64,000 nt of DNA, from positions 24,054,313-24,118,312 of the forward strand of contig OW028585.1 in assembly GCA_932294295.1 (NCBI GenBank). The letters run 5' to 3'. The translations under genes were made by a program, and so were the position numbers. This stretch comes from Alitta virens. Lineage: Eukaryota; Annelida; Polychaeta; Phyllodocida; Nereididae. Shown in pieces: positions 48,995 to 62,153 of this stretch (positions within the stretch are counted from its first letter, which is position 1; the number at the start of each line of letters is the position of its first letter). The notes under the pieces are model-generated. The model had not been told where the DNA came from, ran no database searches, and was given only the letters and a program-made list of their open reading frames with translations.

Positions 48995-51497
48995 ACTGCA
49001 AATTGTAGATGCAGTTACCATGTTTGGATCAGCTTCACTGCAGATTTTACATGCAGTTATGTTATGATCAACTTCACTGCGGATTGAAGATGTTTGGATC
49101 AGTTTCATTGCAGATTGAAGATGCAGTTATCATGGTTGGGTCAGCTTCACTGCAGATTGTAGATGCAGTTATCACGTTATGATCAATTTCACTACAGATG
49201 GTAGATGAAGGTACCATGTTTGGACCAGCTTCACTGCAGATTGTAGATGCAGTTATCATGTTATGATCAACTTCACTGAGGCTTGTAGATGTTTGGATCA
49301 GCTTCATTGCAGATTGTAGATGTAGTTATCATGGTTGGATCAGCTTCACTGCAGATTGTAGATGCAGTTATCACGTTATGATAAATTTCACTACAGATGG
49401 TAGATGAAGGTACCATGTTTGGACCAGCTGCACTGCAGATTGTAGATGCAATTATCAACTTCACTGCGGATTGTAGATGCAGTTACCATGTTTTGATGTG
49501 CTAGACAGCAGATTGTTGTGACAGTTATCATGCTTTGATCAGTTTCACTGCAGACTATAGATGAAGGTACCAAGTTTGGATCAGCAGATTGTACAGGCAG
49601 TTATCATGTTTTGATCAGTTTCACTGTAGATTGTAGATGTAGTTACCATGTTTGGATCAGCTTCACTGCAGATTGTAGATGCAGTTACCATGGTTGGATC
49701 AGCTTCACAGCCCATTCTAGATGCAGTTATCAAGTTTGAATCAGCTTCATTGCAGATGGTAGATGCAGTTACCATGGTTGGATCACCTTCTAAGCACATT
49801 GTAGATGCAGTTACCATGTTTGGATCAGCTTCACTGCAGATTGTAGATGCAGTTATCATGTTTTGATCAGTTTCACTGCAGATTGTAGATGCAGTTCTCA
49901 TGTTAAGATCGACTTCACTGCAGACTGTAGATGCAGGTACCATGTTTGGATCAGCTTCATTGCAGATTGTAGATACATTTATCATGTTTGAATCAGCTTC
50001 ACTGCAGATTGTAGATGCAGTTACCAAGAATTGATGAGCTACACTGCAGATTGTAGATGCAGTTACCAGGTTTGGATCAGCTTCACTGCAGATTGTAGAT
50101 GCAGTTACCATGTTTGGATCAGCTTCATTGCAGATTGCAGATGCAGTTATCATGTTTGGATCAGCTTCACTGCAGATTGTAGATGCCATTATCATGTTAT
50201 GATAACTTTCACTACAGATTGTAGATGCAGATACCCTGTTATGATCAGCTTCATTACAGATTGTAGATGCAGTTATCATGTTTTGATCAGTTTCACATTA
50301 GATTGTAGATGCAGTTACCATGATTTGATGAGCTACACCACAGATTGTACATGCAGTTACCAGATTTGGATCAGCTTCACTGCAGATTGTAGATGCAGTT
50401 ACCATGTTTGGATCAGCTTCATTGCAGATTGCAGATGCAGTTATCATGTTTGGATCAGCTTCACTGCAGATTGTAGATGCCATTATCATGTTATGATAAC
50501 TTTCACTGCACATTGTAGATGCAGTTACCATGTTTGGATCATCTTTACTGCAGATTGTAGATGCAGTTACCATGTTTGGATCAGCTTCACTGCAGATTGT
50601 AGATGCAGTTATCAACTTCACTGCGGATTGTAGATGCAGTTACCATGTTTTGATGTGCTAGACAGTGAATTGTAGATGCAGTTACCATGTTTGGATCAGC
50701 TTCACTGCAGATTTTACTTGCAGTTATGTTATGATCAACTTCACTGCGGATTGAAGATGTTTGGATCAGCTTCATTGCAGATTGTAGATACAGTTATCAT
50801 GGTTGGATCAGCTTCACTGCAGATTGTAGATGCAGTTATCACGTTATGATAAATTTCACTACAGATGGTAGATGCAGTTACCATGATTGGATCATCTTTA
50901 CTGCAGATTGTAGATGCAGTTACCATGTTTGGATCAGCTTCACTGCAGATTGTAGATGCAGTTATCAACTTCACTGCGGATTGTAGATGCAGTTACCATG
51001 TTTTGATGTGCTAGACAGTAAATTGTAGATGCAGTTACCATGTTCGGATCAGCTTCACTGCAGATTTTACTTGCAGTTATGTTATGATCAACTTCACTGC
51101 GGATTGAAGATGTTTGGATCAGCTTCATTGCAGATTGTAGATGCAGTTATCATGGTTGGATCAGCTTCACTGCAGATTGTAGATGCAGTTATCACGTTAT
51201 GATAAATTTCACTACAGATGGTAGATACAGTTACCATGTTTGGATCAGCTTCATTGCAGATTGCAGATGCAGTTATCATGTTTGGATCAGCTTCACTGCA
51301 GATTGTAGATGCCATTATCATGTTATGATAACTTTCACTGCACATTGTAGATGCAGTTACCATGTTTGGATCAGCTTTACTGCAGATTGTAGATGCAGTT
51401 ACCATGTTTGGATCAGCTTTACTGCAGATTGTAGATGGAGTTACCAAGTTTAAATTTGCTTCACTGCGGATTGTAGATGCAGGTACCATGTTTGGAT
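48995..51497. repeat. 42-bp satellite array 10 (2.5 kb)
   Basis: Shares rare variants with array 11 at offset 3082, such as GAGGCTTGTAGATG, CACCTTCTAAGCAC and GTGACAGTTATCATGC. The offset later drops to 2788 because array 11 lacks seven 42-bp units (294 bp). A 353-bp tandem duplication lies near its end. Confidence 0.95.
50570..51275. repeat. 353-bp tandem duplication (approximate ends)
   Basis: The edge module with CTAGACAGT(A/G)AATTG, TTTTACTTGCAG and CTGCGGATTGAAGATG occurs at about 50660 and again at about 51013, a step of 353 bp. The second copy then runs toward spacer 9. Confidence 0.75.
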
Positions 51498-52076
51498 TTT
51501 CTGTAGCGGCTATATAATTGGTCATGAACACTCAGCAGTACTGTTCACAGGTATACTTCCAATCACCCTCTTGAACCAGGAATGATGCTTCCAATATGGT
51601 CTTCAGGTTTGAAAAGTTCTGTTGGATGAGGCATGTTGGGATTCATGTTCAGTCATCACTGGCTGTTCCAGTATGGAAGTACAAGTAGATAGTTGCCCAG
51701 TGCAACATGTAACATCAAGATGTCCATATTCCCCTCTTTGCAAATAATGGACATCCGGAGTAGACCCACAATGATTCTGTAAAGATACAAATATTAGAAA
51801 ATGAAAGAATTCATAATGAAAGTCCACTTCTTTCTTTTTTTATCAAATTGATGGGTCACTGTTGCTAGAATATCCCCTAAGGGATTAGATTAGACTTAGT
51901 GATTGTAATTATTCAGCAAACCTGAATTAGAAAGTTCATGTGTTAATTAATGGAACTTACCTTCTGTAAGTCATCAATCCATCGAAGGCCATCACTCCAT
52001 CTTCATAGAAATCATCAGATGCCAGGTGGAGAACATGTTATCTCTCTTCAGCATCATAAGTCAACATGTAGTTTTT
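51498..52076. repeat. Spacer 9 (579 bp)
   Basis: Short length class. Intron relic at 51777-51960. Nearly identical to spacer 8 apart from GAAAAGTTCTG. Confidence 0.95.
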
Positions 52077-55000
52077 ACTGCAAATTGTAGATGCAGTTAC
52101 CATGTTTGGATCAGCTTCACTGCAGATTTTACATGCAGTTATGTTATGATCAACTTCACTGCGGATTGAAGATGCTTGGATCAGCTTCATTGCAGATTGT
52201 AGATGCAGTTATCATGGTTGGATCAGCTTCACTGCAGATTGTAGATGCAGTTATCACGTTATGATAAATTTCACTACAGATGGTAGATGAAGGTACCATG
52301 TTTGGACCAGCTTCACTGCAGATTGTAGATGCAGTTATCATGTTATGATCAACTTCACTGAGGCTTGTAGATGTTTGGATCAGCTTCATTGCAGATTGTA
52401 GATGTAGTTATCATGGTTGGATCAGCTTCACTGCAGATTGTAGATGCAGTTATCACGTTATGATAAATTTCACTACAGATGGTAGATGAAGGTACCATGT
52501 TTGGACCAGCTGCACTGCAGATTGTAGATGCAATTATCAACTTCACTGCGGATTGTAGATGCAGTTACCATGTTTTGATGTGCTAGACAGCAGATTGTTG
52601 TGACAGTTATCATGCTTTGATCAGTTTCACTGCAGACTATAGATGAAGGTACCAAGTTTGGATCAGCAGATTGTACAGGCAGTTATCATGTTTTGATCAG
52701 TTTCACTGTAGATTGTAGATGTAGTTACCATGTTTGGATCAGCTTCACTGCAGATTGTAGATGCAGTTACCATGGTTGGATCAGCTTCACAGCCCATTCT
52801 AGATGCAGTTATCAAGTTTGAATCAGCTTCATTGCAGATGGTAGATGCAGTTACCATGGTTGGATCACCTTCTAAGCACATTGTAGATGCAGTTACCATG
52901 TTTGGATCAGCTTCACTGCAGATTGTAGATGCAGTTATCATGTTTTGATCAGTTTCACTGCAGATTGTAGATGCAGTTCTCATGTTAAGATCGACTTCAC
53001 TGCACATTGTAGATGCAGGTACCATGTTTGGATCAGCTTCATTGCAGATTGTAGATACATTTATCATGTTTTGATCAGTTTCACATTAGATTGTAGATGC
53101 AGTTACCATGATTTGATGAGCTACACCACAGATTGTACATGCAGTTACCAGATTTGGATCAGCTTCACTGCAGATTGTAGATGCAGTTACCATGTTTGGA
53201 TCAGCTTCATTGCAGATTGCAGATGCAGTTATCCTGTTTGGATCAGCTTCACTGCAGATTGTAGATGCCATTATCATGTTATGATAACTTTCACTGCACA
53301 TTGTAGATGCAGTTACCATGTTTGGATCATCTTTACTGCAGATTGTAGATGCAGTTACCATGTTTGGATCAGCTTCACTGCAGATTGTAGATGCAGTTAT
53401 CAACTTCACTGCGGATTGTAGATGCAGTTACCATGTTTTGATGTGCTAGACAGTAAATTGTAGATGCAGTTACCATGTTTGGATCAGCTTCACTGCAGAT
53501 TTTACTTGCAGTTATGTTATGATCAACTTCACTGCGGATTGAAGATGTTTGGATCAGCTTCATTGCAGATTGTAGATGCAGTTTTCATGGTTGGATCAGC
53601 TTCACTGCAGATTGTAGATGCAGTTATCATGTTATGATAAATTTCACTACAGATGGTAGATGCAGTTACCATGTTTGGACCAGCTTCACTGCAGATTGTA
53701 GATGCAGTTATCATGTTATGATCAACTTCACTGCTTATTGTAGATGTTTGGATCAGCTTCATTGCAGATTGTAGATGCAGTTATCATGGTTGGATCAGCT
53801 TCACTGCAGATTGTAGATGCAGTTATCACGTTATGATAAATTTCACTACAGATGGTAGATGAAGGTACTATGTTTGGATCAGCTACACTGCAGATTGCAG
53901 ATGCAGTTATCAACTTCACTGCGGATTGTAGATGCAGTTACCATGTTTTGATGTGCTAGACAGCAGATTGTTTTGGCAGTTATCATGTTTTGATCAGTTT
54001 CACTGCAGACTATAGATGAAGGTACCAAGTTTGGATCAGCAGATTGTACAGGCAGTTATCATGTTTTGATCAGTTTCACTGCAGATTGTAGATGCAGTTC
54101 TCATGTTATGATCGACTTCACTGCAGATTGTAGATGCAGGTACCATGTTTGGATCAGCTTCATTGCAGATTGTAGATACATTTATCATGTTTGAATCAGC
54201 TTCACTGCAGATTGTAGATGCAGTTATCATGTTTTGATCAGTTTCACTGCAGATTGTAGATGCAGTTCTCATGTTATGATCGACTTCACTGCAGATTGTA
54301 GATGCAGGTACCATGTTTGGATCAGCTTCATTGCAGATTGTAGATACATTTATCATGTTTGAATCAGCTTCACCGCAGATTGTAGATGCAGTTACCAAGA
54401 ATTGATGAGCTACACTGCAGATTGTAGATGCAGTTACCAGGTTTGGATCAGCTTCACTGCAGATTGTAGATGCAGTTACCATGTTTGGATCAGCTTCATT
54501 GCAGATTGTAGATGCAGTTATCATGTTTTGATCAGTTTCACTGTAGATTGTAGATGCAGTTACCATGATTTGATGAGCTACACCGCAGATTGTACATGCA
54601 GTTACCAGATTTGGATCACCTTCACTGCAGATTGTAGATGCAGTTACCATGTTTGGATCAGCTTCATTGCAGATTGCAGATGCAGTTATCATGTTTGGAT
54701 CAGCTTCCCTGCAGATTGTAGATGCCATTATCATGCTATGATAACTTTCACTGCACATTGTAGATGCAGTTACCATGTTTGGATCCTCTTTACTGCAGAT
54801 TGTAGATGCAGTTACCATGTTTGGATCAGCTTCACTGCAGATTGTAGATGCAGTTATCAACTTCACTGCGGATTGTAGATGCAGTTACCATGTTTTGATG
54901 TGCTAGACAGTAAATTGTAGATGCAGTTACCATGTTTGGATCAGCTTCACTGCAGATTTTACATGCAGTTATGTTATGATCAACTTCACTGCGGATTGAA

Positions 55001-55347
55001 GATGTTTGGATCAGCTTCATTGCAGATTGTAGATGCAGTTATCATGTTTGGATCAGCTTCAATGCAGATTGTAGATGCAGTTATCACGTTATGATAAATT
55101 TCACTACAGATGGTAGATGCAGTTACCATGTTTGGATCAGCTTCATTGCAGATTGCAGATGCAGTTATCATGTTTGGATCAGCTTCACTGCAGATTGTAG
55201 ATGCCATTATCATGTTATGATAACTTTCACTGCACATTGTAGATGCAGTTACCATGTTTGGATCAGCTTTACTGCAGATTGTAGATGCAGTTACCAAGTT
55301 TAAATCAGCTTCACTGCGGATTGTAGATGCAGGTACCATGTTTGGAT
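52077..55347. repeat. 42-bp satellite array 11 (3.3 kb)
   Basis: First part duplicates array 10 at offset 3082. Spacer-less edge-module junctions lie near 53453 and 54911. Confidence 0.95.
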
Positions 55348-55932
55348 TTTCTGTAGCGGCTATATAATTGGTCATGAACACTCAGCAGTACTGTTCACAG
55401 GTATACTTCCAATCACCCTCTTGAACCAGAAATGATGCTTCCAATATGGTCTTCAGGTTTGAAAAGCTCTGTTGGATGAGGCATGTTGGGATTCATGTTC
55501 AGTCATCACTGGCTGTTCCAGTATGGAAGTACAAGTAGATAGTTGCCCAGTGCAACATGTAACATCAAGATGTCCATATTCCCCTCTTTGCAAATAATGG
55601 CCATCCGGAGTAGACCCACAATGATTCTGTAAAGATACAAACATTAGAAAATGAAAGAATTCATAATGAAAGTCCACTTCTTTCTTTTTTTATCAAATTG
55701 ATTGGTCACTGTTGCTAGAATATCCCCTAAGGGATTAGATTAGACTTAGTGATTGTAATTATTCAGCAAACCTGAATTAGAAAGTTCATGTGTTAATTAA
55801 TGGAACTTACCTTCTGTAAGTCATCAATCCATCGAAGGCCATCACTCCATCTTCATAGAAATCATCAGATGCCAGCTGGAGAACATGATATTATCTCTCT
55901 TCAGCATCATAGGCCATCGACAGGTAGTTTTT
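55348..55932. repeat. Spacer 10 (585 bp)
   Basis: Long length class. Intron relic at 55627-55810. Shares GCCAGCTGGAG and ACAAACATTAG with spacer 11, so the two are sister copies. Confidence 0.95.
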
Positions 55933-57603
55933 ACTGCAAATTGTAGATGCAGTTACCATGTTTGGATCAGCTTCACTGCAGATTTTACATGCAGTTATGT
56001 CATGATCAACTTCACTGCGGATTGTAGATGTTTGGATCAGCTTCATTGCAGATTGTAGATGCAGTTATCATGGTTGGATCAGCTTCACTGCAGATTGTAG
56101 ATGCAGTTATCACGTTATGATAAATTTCACTACAGATGGTAGATGAAGGTACCATGTTTGGACCAGCTTCACTGCAGATTGTAAATGCAGTTATCATGTT
56201 ATGATCAACTTCACTGCGGATTGTAGATGTTTGGATCAGCTTCATTGCAGATTGTAGATGCAGTTATCATGGTTGGATCAGCTTCACTGCAGATTGTAGA
56301 TGCAGTTATCACGTTATGATAAATTTCACTACAGATGGTAGATGAAGGTACTATGTTTGGATCAGCTACACTGCAGATTGTAGATGCAGTTATCAACTTC
56401 ACTGCGGATTGTAGATGCAGTTACCATGTTTTGATGTGCTAGACAGCAGATTGTTTTGGCAGTTATCATGTTTTAATCAGTTTCACTGCAGACTATAGAT
56501 GAAGGTACCAAGTTTGGATCAGCAGATTGTACAGGCAGTTATCATGTTTTGATCAGTTTCACTGTAGATTGTAGATGTAGTTACCATGTTTGGATCAGCT
56601 TCACTGCAGATTGTGGATCCAGTTACCATGGTTGGATCAGCTTCACAGCCCATTCTAGATGCAGTTATCAAGTTTGGATCAGCTTCATTGCAGATTGTAG
56701 ATGCAGTTATCATGGTTGGATCACCTTCTAAGCACATTGTAGATGCAGTTACCATGTTTGGATCAGCTTCACTGCAGATTGTAGATGCAGTTATCATGTT
56801 TTGATCAGTTTCACTGCAGATTGTAGATGCAGTTCTGATGTTATGATCGACTTCACTGCAGATTGTAGATGCAGGTTCCATGTTTGGATCAGCTTCATTG
56901 CAGATCGTAGATACATTTATCATGTTTGAATCAGCTTCACCGCAGATTGTAGATGCAGTTACCAAGAATTGATGAGCTACACTGCAGATTGTAGATGCAG
57001 TTACCAGGTTTGGATCAGCTTCACTGCAGATTGTAGATGCAGTTACCATGTTTGGATCAGCTTTACTGCAGATTGTAGATGCAGTTACCATGTTTGGATC
57101 AGCTTTACTGCAGATTGTAGATGCAGTTACCATGGTTGGATCAGCTTCACAGCCCATTCTAGATACAGTTATCAAGTTTGGATCAGCTTCATTGCAGATT
57201 GTAGATACATTTATCATGTTTGAATCAGCTTCACCGCAGATTGTAGATGGAGTTACCAAGAATTGATGAGCTACACTGCTGATTGTAGATGCAGTTACCA
57301 GGTTTGGATCAGCTTCACTGCAGATTGTAGATGCAGTTACCATGTTTGGATCAGCTTCATTGCAGATTGCAGATGCAGTTATCATGTTTGGATCAGCTTC
57401 ACTGCAGATTGTAGATGCCATTATCATGTTATGATAACTTTCACTGCACATTGTAGATGCAGTTACCATGTTTGGATCAGCTTTACTGCAGATTGTAGAT
57501 GCAGTTACCATGTTTGGATCAGCTTCACTGCAGATTGTAGATGGAGTTACCAAGTTTAAATCAGCTTCACTGCAGATTGTAGATGCAGGTACCATGTTTG
57601 GAT
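55933..57603. repeat. 42-bp satellite array 12 (1.7 kb)
   Basis: Edge-module pair (about 56012 and 56211) with TTATGTCATGATC, then standard variants, then the unit preceding spacer 11. Confidence 0.95.
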
Positions 57604-57631
57604 TTTCTGTAGCGGCTATATAATTGGTCAT
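56519..57631 (-). CDS. Longest open frame from a spacer ATG (370 codons)
   Basis: Starts at the ATG in spacer 11 (MTNYIAATENPNMVPAST), then about 25 repeats of the MVTASTICSEADPN type to TGA after ITACTIC. One cysteine per 14 residues and a recurring TASTIC core. Nothing resembles a known domain; a Thr/Ser-rich repeat with regular cysteines could in principle form a solenoid, but that is speculation. No signal peptide. Upstream (higher coordinates) lie the TATA/CCAAT-like word and the two-exon relic of the spacer. Listed as a candidate only. Confidence 0.15.
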   Translation of the reverse strand: MTNYIAATENPNMVPASTICSEADLNLVTPSTICSEADPNMVTASTICSKADPNMVTASTMCSESYHNMIMASTICSEADPNMITASAICNEADPNMVTASTICSEADPNLVTASTISSVAHQFLVTPSTICGEADSNMINVSTICNEADPNLITVSRMGCEADPTMVTASTICSKADPNMVTASTICSKADPNMVTASTICSEADPNLVTASTICSVAHQFLVTASTICGEADSNMINVSTICNEADPNMEPASTICSEVDHNIRTASTICSETDQNMITASTICSEADPNMVTASTMCLEGDPTMITASTICNEADPNLITASRMGCEADPTMVTGSTICSEADPNMVTTSTIYSETDQNMITACTIC

Positions 57632-58187
57632 GAACACTCAGCAGTACTGTTCACAGGTATACTTCCAATCACCCTCTGGAACCAGGAATGATGCTTCCAA
57701 CATAACTTCAGGTTTGAAAAGCTCTGTTGGATGAGGCATGTTGGGATTCATGTTCAGTCATCACTGGCTGTTCCAGTATGGAAGTACAAGTAGATAGTTG
57801 CCCAGTGCAACATGTAACATCAAGATGTCCATATTCCCCTCTTTGCAAATAATGGACATCCGGAGTAGACCCACAATGATTCTGTAAAGATACAAACATT
57901 AGAAAATGAAAGAATTCATAATGAAAGTCCACTTCTTTCTTTTTTTATCAAATTGATGGGTCACTGTTGCTAGAATATCCCCTAAGGGATTAGATTAGAC
58001 TTAGTGATTGTAATTATTCAGCAAACCTGAATTAGAAAGTTCATGTGTTAATTAATGGAACTTACCTTCTGTAAGTCATCAATCCATCGAAGGCCATCAC
58101 TCCATCTTCATAGAAATCATCAGATGCCAGCTGGAGAACATGATATTATCTCTCTTCAGCATCATAGGCCATCGACAGGTAGTTTTT
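57604..58187. repeat. Spacer 11 (584 bp)
   Basis: Long length class minus one base: CCAACATAACTTCAGG replaces CCAATATGGTCTTCAGG. Intron relic at 57882-58065, still 184 bp. Confidence 0.95.
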
Positions 58188-61100
58188 ACTGCAAATTGTA
58201 GATGCAGTTACCATGTTTGGATCAGCTTCACTGCAGTTTGTACATGCAGTTATGTTATGATCAACTTCACTGCGGATTGTAGATGTTTGAATCAGCTTCA
58301 TTGCAGATTGTAGATGCAGTTATCATGGTTGGATCAGCTTCACTGCAGATTGTAGATGCAGTTATCACGTTATGATAAATTTCACTACAGATGGTAGATG
58401 AAGGTAGCATGTTTGGACCAGCTTCACTGCAGATTGTAGATGCAGTTATCATGTTATGATCAACTTCACTGCGGATTGTAGATGTTTGGATCAGCTTCAT
58501 TGCAGATTGTAGATGCAGTTATCATGGTTGGATCAGCTTCACTGCAGATTGTAGATACAGTTATCACGTTATGATAAATTTCACTACAGATGGTAGATGA
58601 AGGTACCATGTTTGGACCAGCTACACTGCAGATTGTAGATGCAGTTATCAACTTCACTGCGGATTGTAGATGCAGTTACCATGTTTTGATGTGCTAGACA
58701 GCAGATTGTTGTGGCAGTTATCATGTTTTGATCAGTTTCACTGCAGACTATAGATGAAGGTACCAAGTTTGGATCAGCAGATTGTAGAGGCAGTTATCAT
58801 GTTTTGATCTGTTTCACTGTAGATTGTAGATGTAGTTACCATGTTTGGATCAGCTTCACTGCAGATTGTAGATGCAGTTATCATGTTTTGATCAGTTTCA
58901 CTGCAGATTGTAGATGCAGTTCTCATGTTATGATCGACTTCACTGCAGATTGTAGATGCAGGTACCATGTTTGGATCAGCTTCATTGCAGATTGTAGATA
59001 CATTTATCATGTTTGAATCAGCTTCACCGCAGATTGTAGATGCAGTTACCAAGAATTGATGAGCTACACTGCAGATTGTAGATGCAGTTACCAGGTTTGG
59101 ATCAGCTTCACTGCAGATTGTAGATGCAGTTACCATGTTTGGATCAGCTTCATTGCAGATTGCAGATGCAGTTATCATGTTTGGATCAGCTTCACTGCAG
59201 ATTGTAGATGCCATTATCATGTTATGATAACTTTCACTACAGATTGTAGATGCAGATACCCTGTTATGATCAGCTTCATTGCAGATTGTAGATGCAGTTA
59301 TCATGTTTTGATCAGTTTCACTGTAGATTGTAGATGCAGTTACCATGATTTGATGAGCTACACCGCAGATTGTACATGCAGTTACCAGATTTGGATCAGC
59401 TTCATTGCAGATTGTAGATGCAGTTATCATGTTATGATCAACTTCACTGCGGATTGTAGATGTTTGGATCAGCTTCATTGCAGATTGTAGATGCAGTTAT
59501 CATGGCTGGATCAGCTTCACTGCAGATTGTAGATACAGTTATCACGTTATGATAAATTTCACTACAGATGGTAGATGAAGGTACCATGTTTGGACCAGCT
59601 ACACTGCAGATTGTAGATGCAGTTATCAACTTCACTGCGGATTGTAGATGCAGTTACCATGTTTTGATGTGCTAGACAGCAGATTGTTGTGGCAGTTATC
59701 ATGTTTTGATCAGTTTCACTGCAGACTATAGATGAAGGTACCAAGTTTGGATCAGCAGATTGTAGAGGCAGTTATCATGTTTTGATCAGTTTCACTGTAG
59801 ATTGTAGATGTAGTTACCATGTTTGGATCAGCTTCACTGCAGATTGTAGATGCAGTTACCATGGTTGGATCAGCTTCACAGCCCATTCTAGATGCAGTTA
59901 TCATGTTTGGATCAGCTTCATTGCAGATTGTAGATGCAGTTACCATGGTTGGATCACCTTCACAGCACATTGTAGATGCAGTTACCATGTTTGGATCAGC
60001 TTCACTGCAGATTGTAGATGCAGTTATCATGTTTTGATCAGTTTCACTGCAGATTGTAGATGCAGTTTTCATGTTATGATCGACTTCACTGCGGATTGTA
60101 GATGCAGGTACCATGTTTGGATCAGCTTCATTGCAGATTGTAGATACATTTATCATGTTTGAATCAGCTTCACCGCAGATTGTAGATGCAGTTACCAAGA
60201 ATTGATGAGCTACACTGCTGATTGTAGATGCAGTTACCAGGTTTGGATCAGCTTCACTGCAGATTGAAGATGCAGTTACCATGTTTGGATCAGCTTCATT
60301 GCAGATTGCAGATTCAGTTATCATGTTTGGATCAGCTTCACTGCAGATTGTAGATGCCATTATCATGTTATGATCAACTTCACTGCTAATTGTAGATGTT
60401 TGGATCAGCTTCATTGCAGATTGTAGATGCAGTTATCATGGTTGGATCAGCTTCACTGCAGATTGTAGATGCCGTTATCACGTTATGATAAATTTCACTA
60501 CAGATGGTAGATGAAGGTACTATGTTTGGATCAGCTACACTGCAGATTGTAGATGCAGTTATCAACTTCACTGCAGATTGTAGATGCAGTTACCATGTTT
60601 TGATGTGCTAGACAGCAGATTGTTTTGGCAGTTATCATGTTTTGATCAGTTTCACTGCAGACTATAGATGAAGGTACCAAGTTTGGATCAGCAGATTGTA
60701 CAGGCAGTTAACATGTTTTGATCAGTTTCACTGTAGATTGTAGATGTAGTTACCATGTTTGGATCAGCTTCACTGCAGATTTTACATGCAGTTATGTTAT
60801 GATCAACTTCACTGCGGATTGAAGATGTTTGGATCAACTTCACTGCAGATTGTAGATGCAGTTATCATGTTTTGATCAGTTTCACTGCAGATTGTAGATG
60901 CAGTTCTCATGTTATGATCGACTTCACTGCAGATTGTAGATGCAGGTACCATGTTTGGATCAGCTTCATTGCAGATTGTAGATACATTTATCATGTTTGA
61001 ATCAGCTTCACCGCAGATTGTAGATGCAGTTACCAAGAATTGATGAGCTACACTGCAGATTGTAGATGCAGTTACCAGGTTTGGATCAGCTTCACTGCAG

Positions 61101-62153
61101 ATTGTAGATGCAGTTACCATGTTTGGATCAGCTTCATTGCAGATTGCAGATGCAGTTATCATGTTTGGATCAGCTTCACTGCAGATTGTAGATGCCATTA
61201 TCATGTTATGATAACTTTCACTACAGATTGTAGATGCAGATACCCTGTTATGATCAGCTTCATTGCAGATTGTAGATGCAGTTATCATGTTTTGATCAGT
61301 TTCACTGTAGATTGTAGATGCAGTTACCATGATTTGATGAGCTACACCGCAGATTGTACATGCAGTTACCAGATTTGGATCAGCTTCATTGCAGATTGTA
61401 GATGCAGTTACCATGTTTGGATCAGCTTCATTGCAGATTGCAGATGCAGTTATCATGTTTGGATCAGCTTCACTGCAGATTGTAGATGCCATTATCATGT
61501 TATGATAACTTTCACTGCACATTGTAGATGCAGTTACCATGTTTGGATCATCTTTACTGCAGATTGTAGATGCAGTTACCATGTTTGGATCAGCTTCACT
61601 GCAGATTGTAGATGCAGTTATCAACTTCACTGCGGATTGTAGATGCAGTTACCATGTTTTGATGTGCTAGACAGTAAATTGTAGATGCAGTTACCATGTT
61701 TGGATCAGCTTCACTGCAGATTTTACATGCAGTTATGTTATGATCAACTTCACTGCGGATTGAAGATGTTTGGATCAGCTTCATTGCAGATTGTAGATAC
61801 AGTTATCATGGTTGGATCAGCTTCACTGCAGATTGTAGATGCAGTTATCACGTTATGATAAATTTCACTACAGATGGTAGATGCAGTTACCATGTTTGGA
61901 TCAGCTTCATTGCAGATTGCAGATGCAGTTATCATGTTTGGATCAGCTTCACTGCAGATTGTAGATGCCATTATCATGTTATGATAACTTTCACTGCACA
62001 TTGTAGATGCAGTTACCATGTTTGGATCAGCTTTACTGCAGATTGTAGATGCAGTTACCATGTTTGGATCAGCTTTACTGCAGATTGTAGATGGAGTTAC
62101 CAAGTTTAAATCAGCTTGACTGCGGATTGTAGATGCAGGTACCTTGTTTGGAT
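58188..62153. repeat. 42-bp satellite array 13 (4.0 kb)
   Basis: Begins with the edge-module pair (about 58267 and 58466) and contains a 978-bp tandem duplication. A block at 59056-59400 recurs at 61040-61384 (offset 1984). A spacer-less edge-module junction lies near 61674. Confidence 0.95.
58466..60421. repeat. 978-bp tandem duplication
   Basis: Copies 58466-59443 and 59444-60421. The first 42-bp units and the GATTGTAGAGGCAG form of the 34-bp unit recur at exactly 978 bp (21 x 42 + 34 + 2 x 31). The copies differ internally in which 42-bp variants are kept. Confidence 0.8.
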
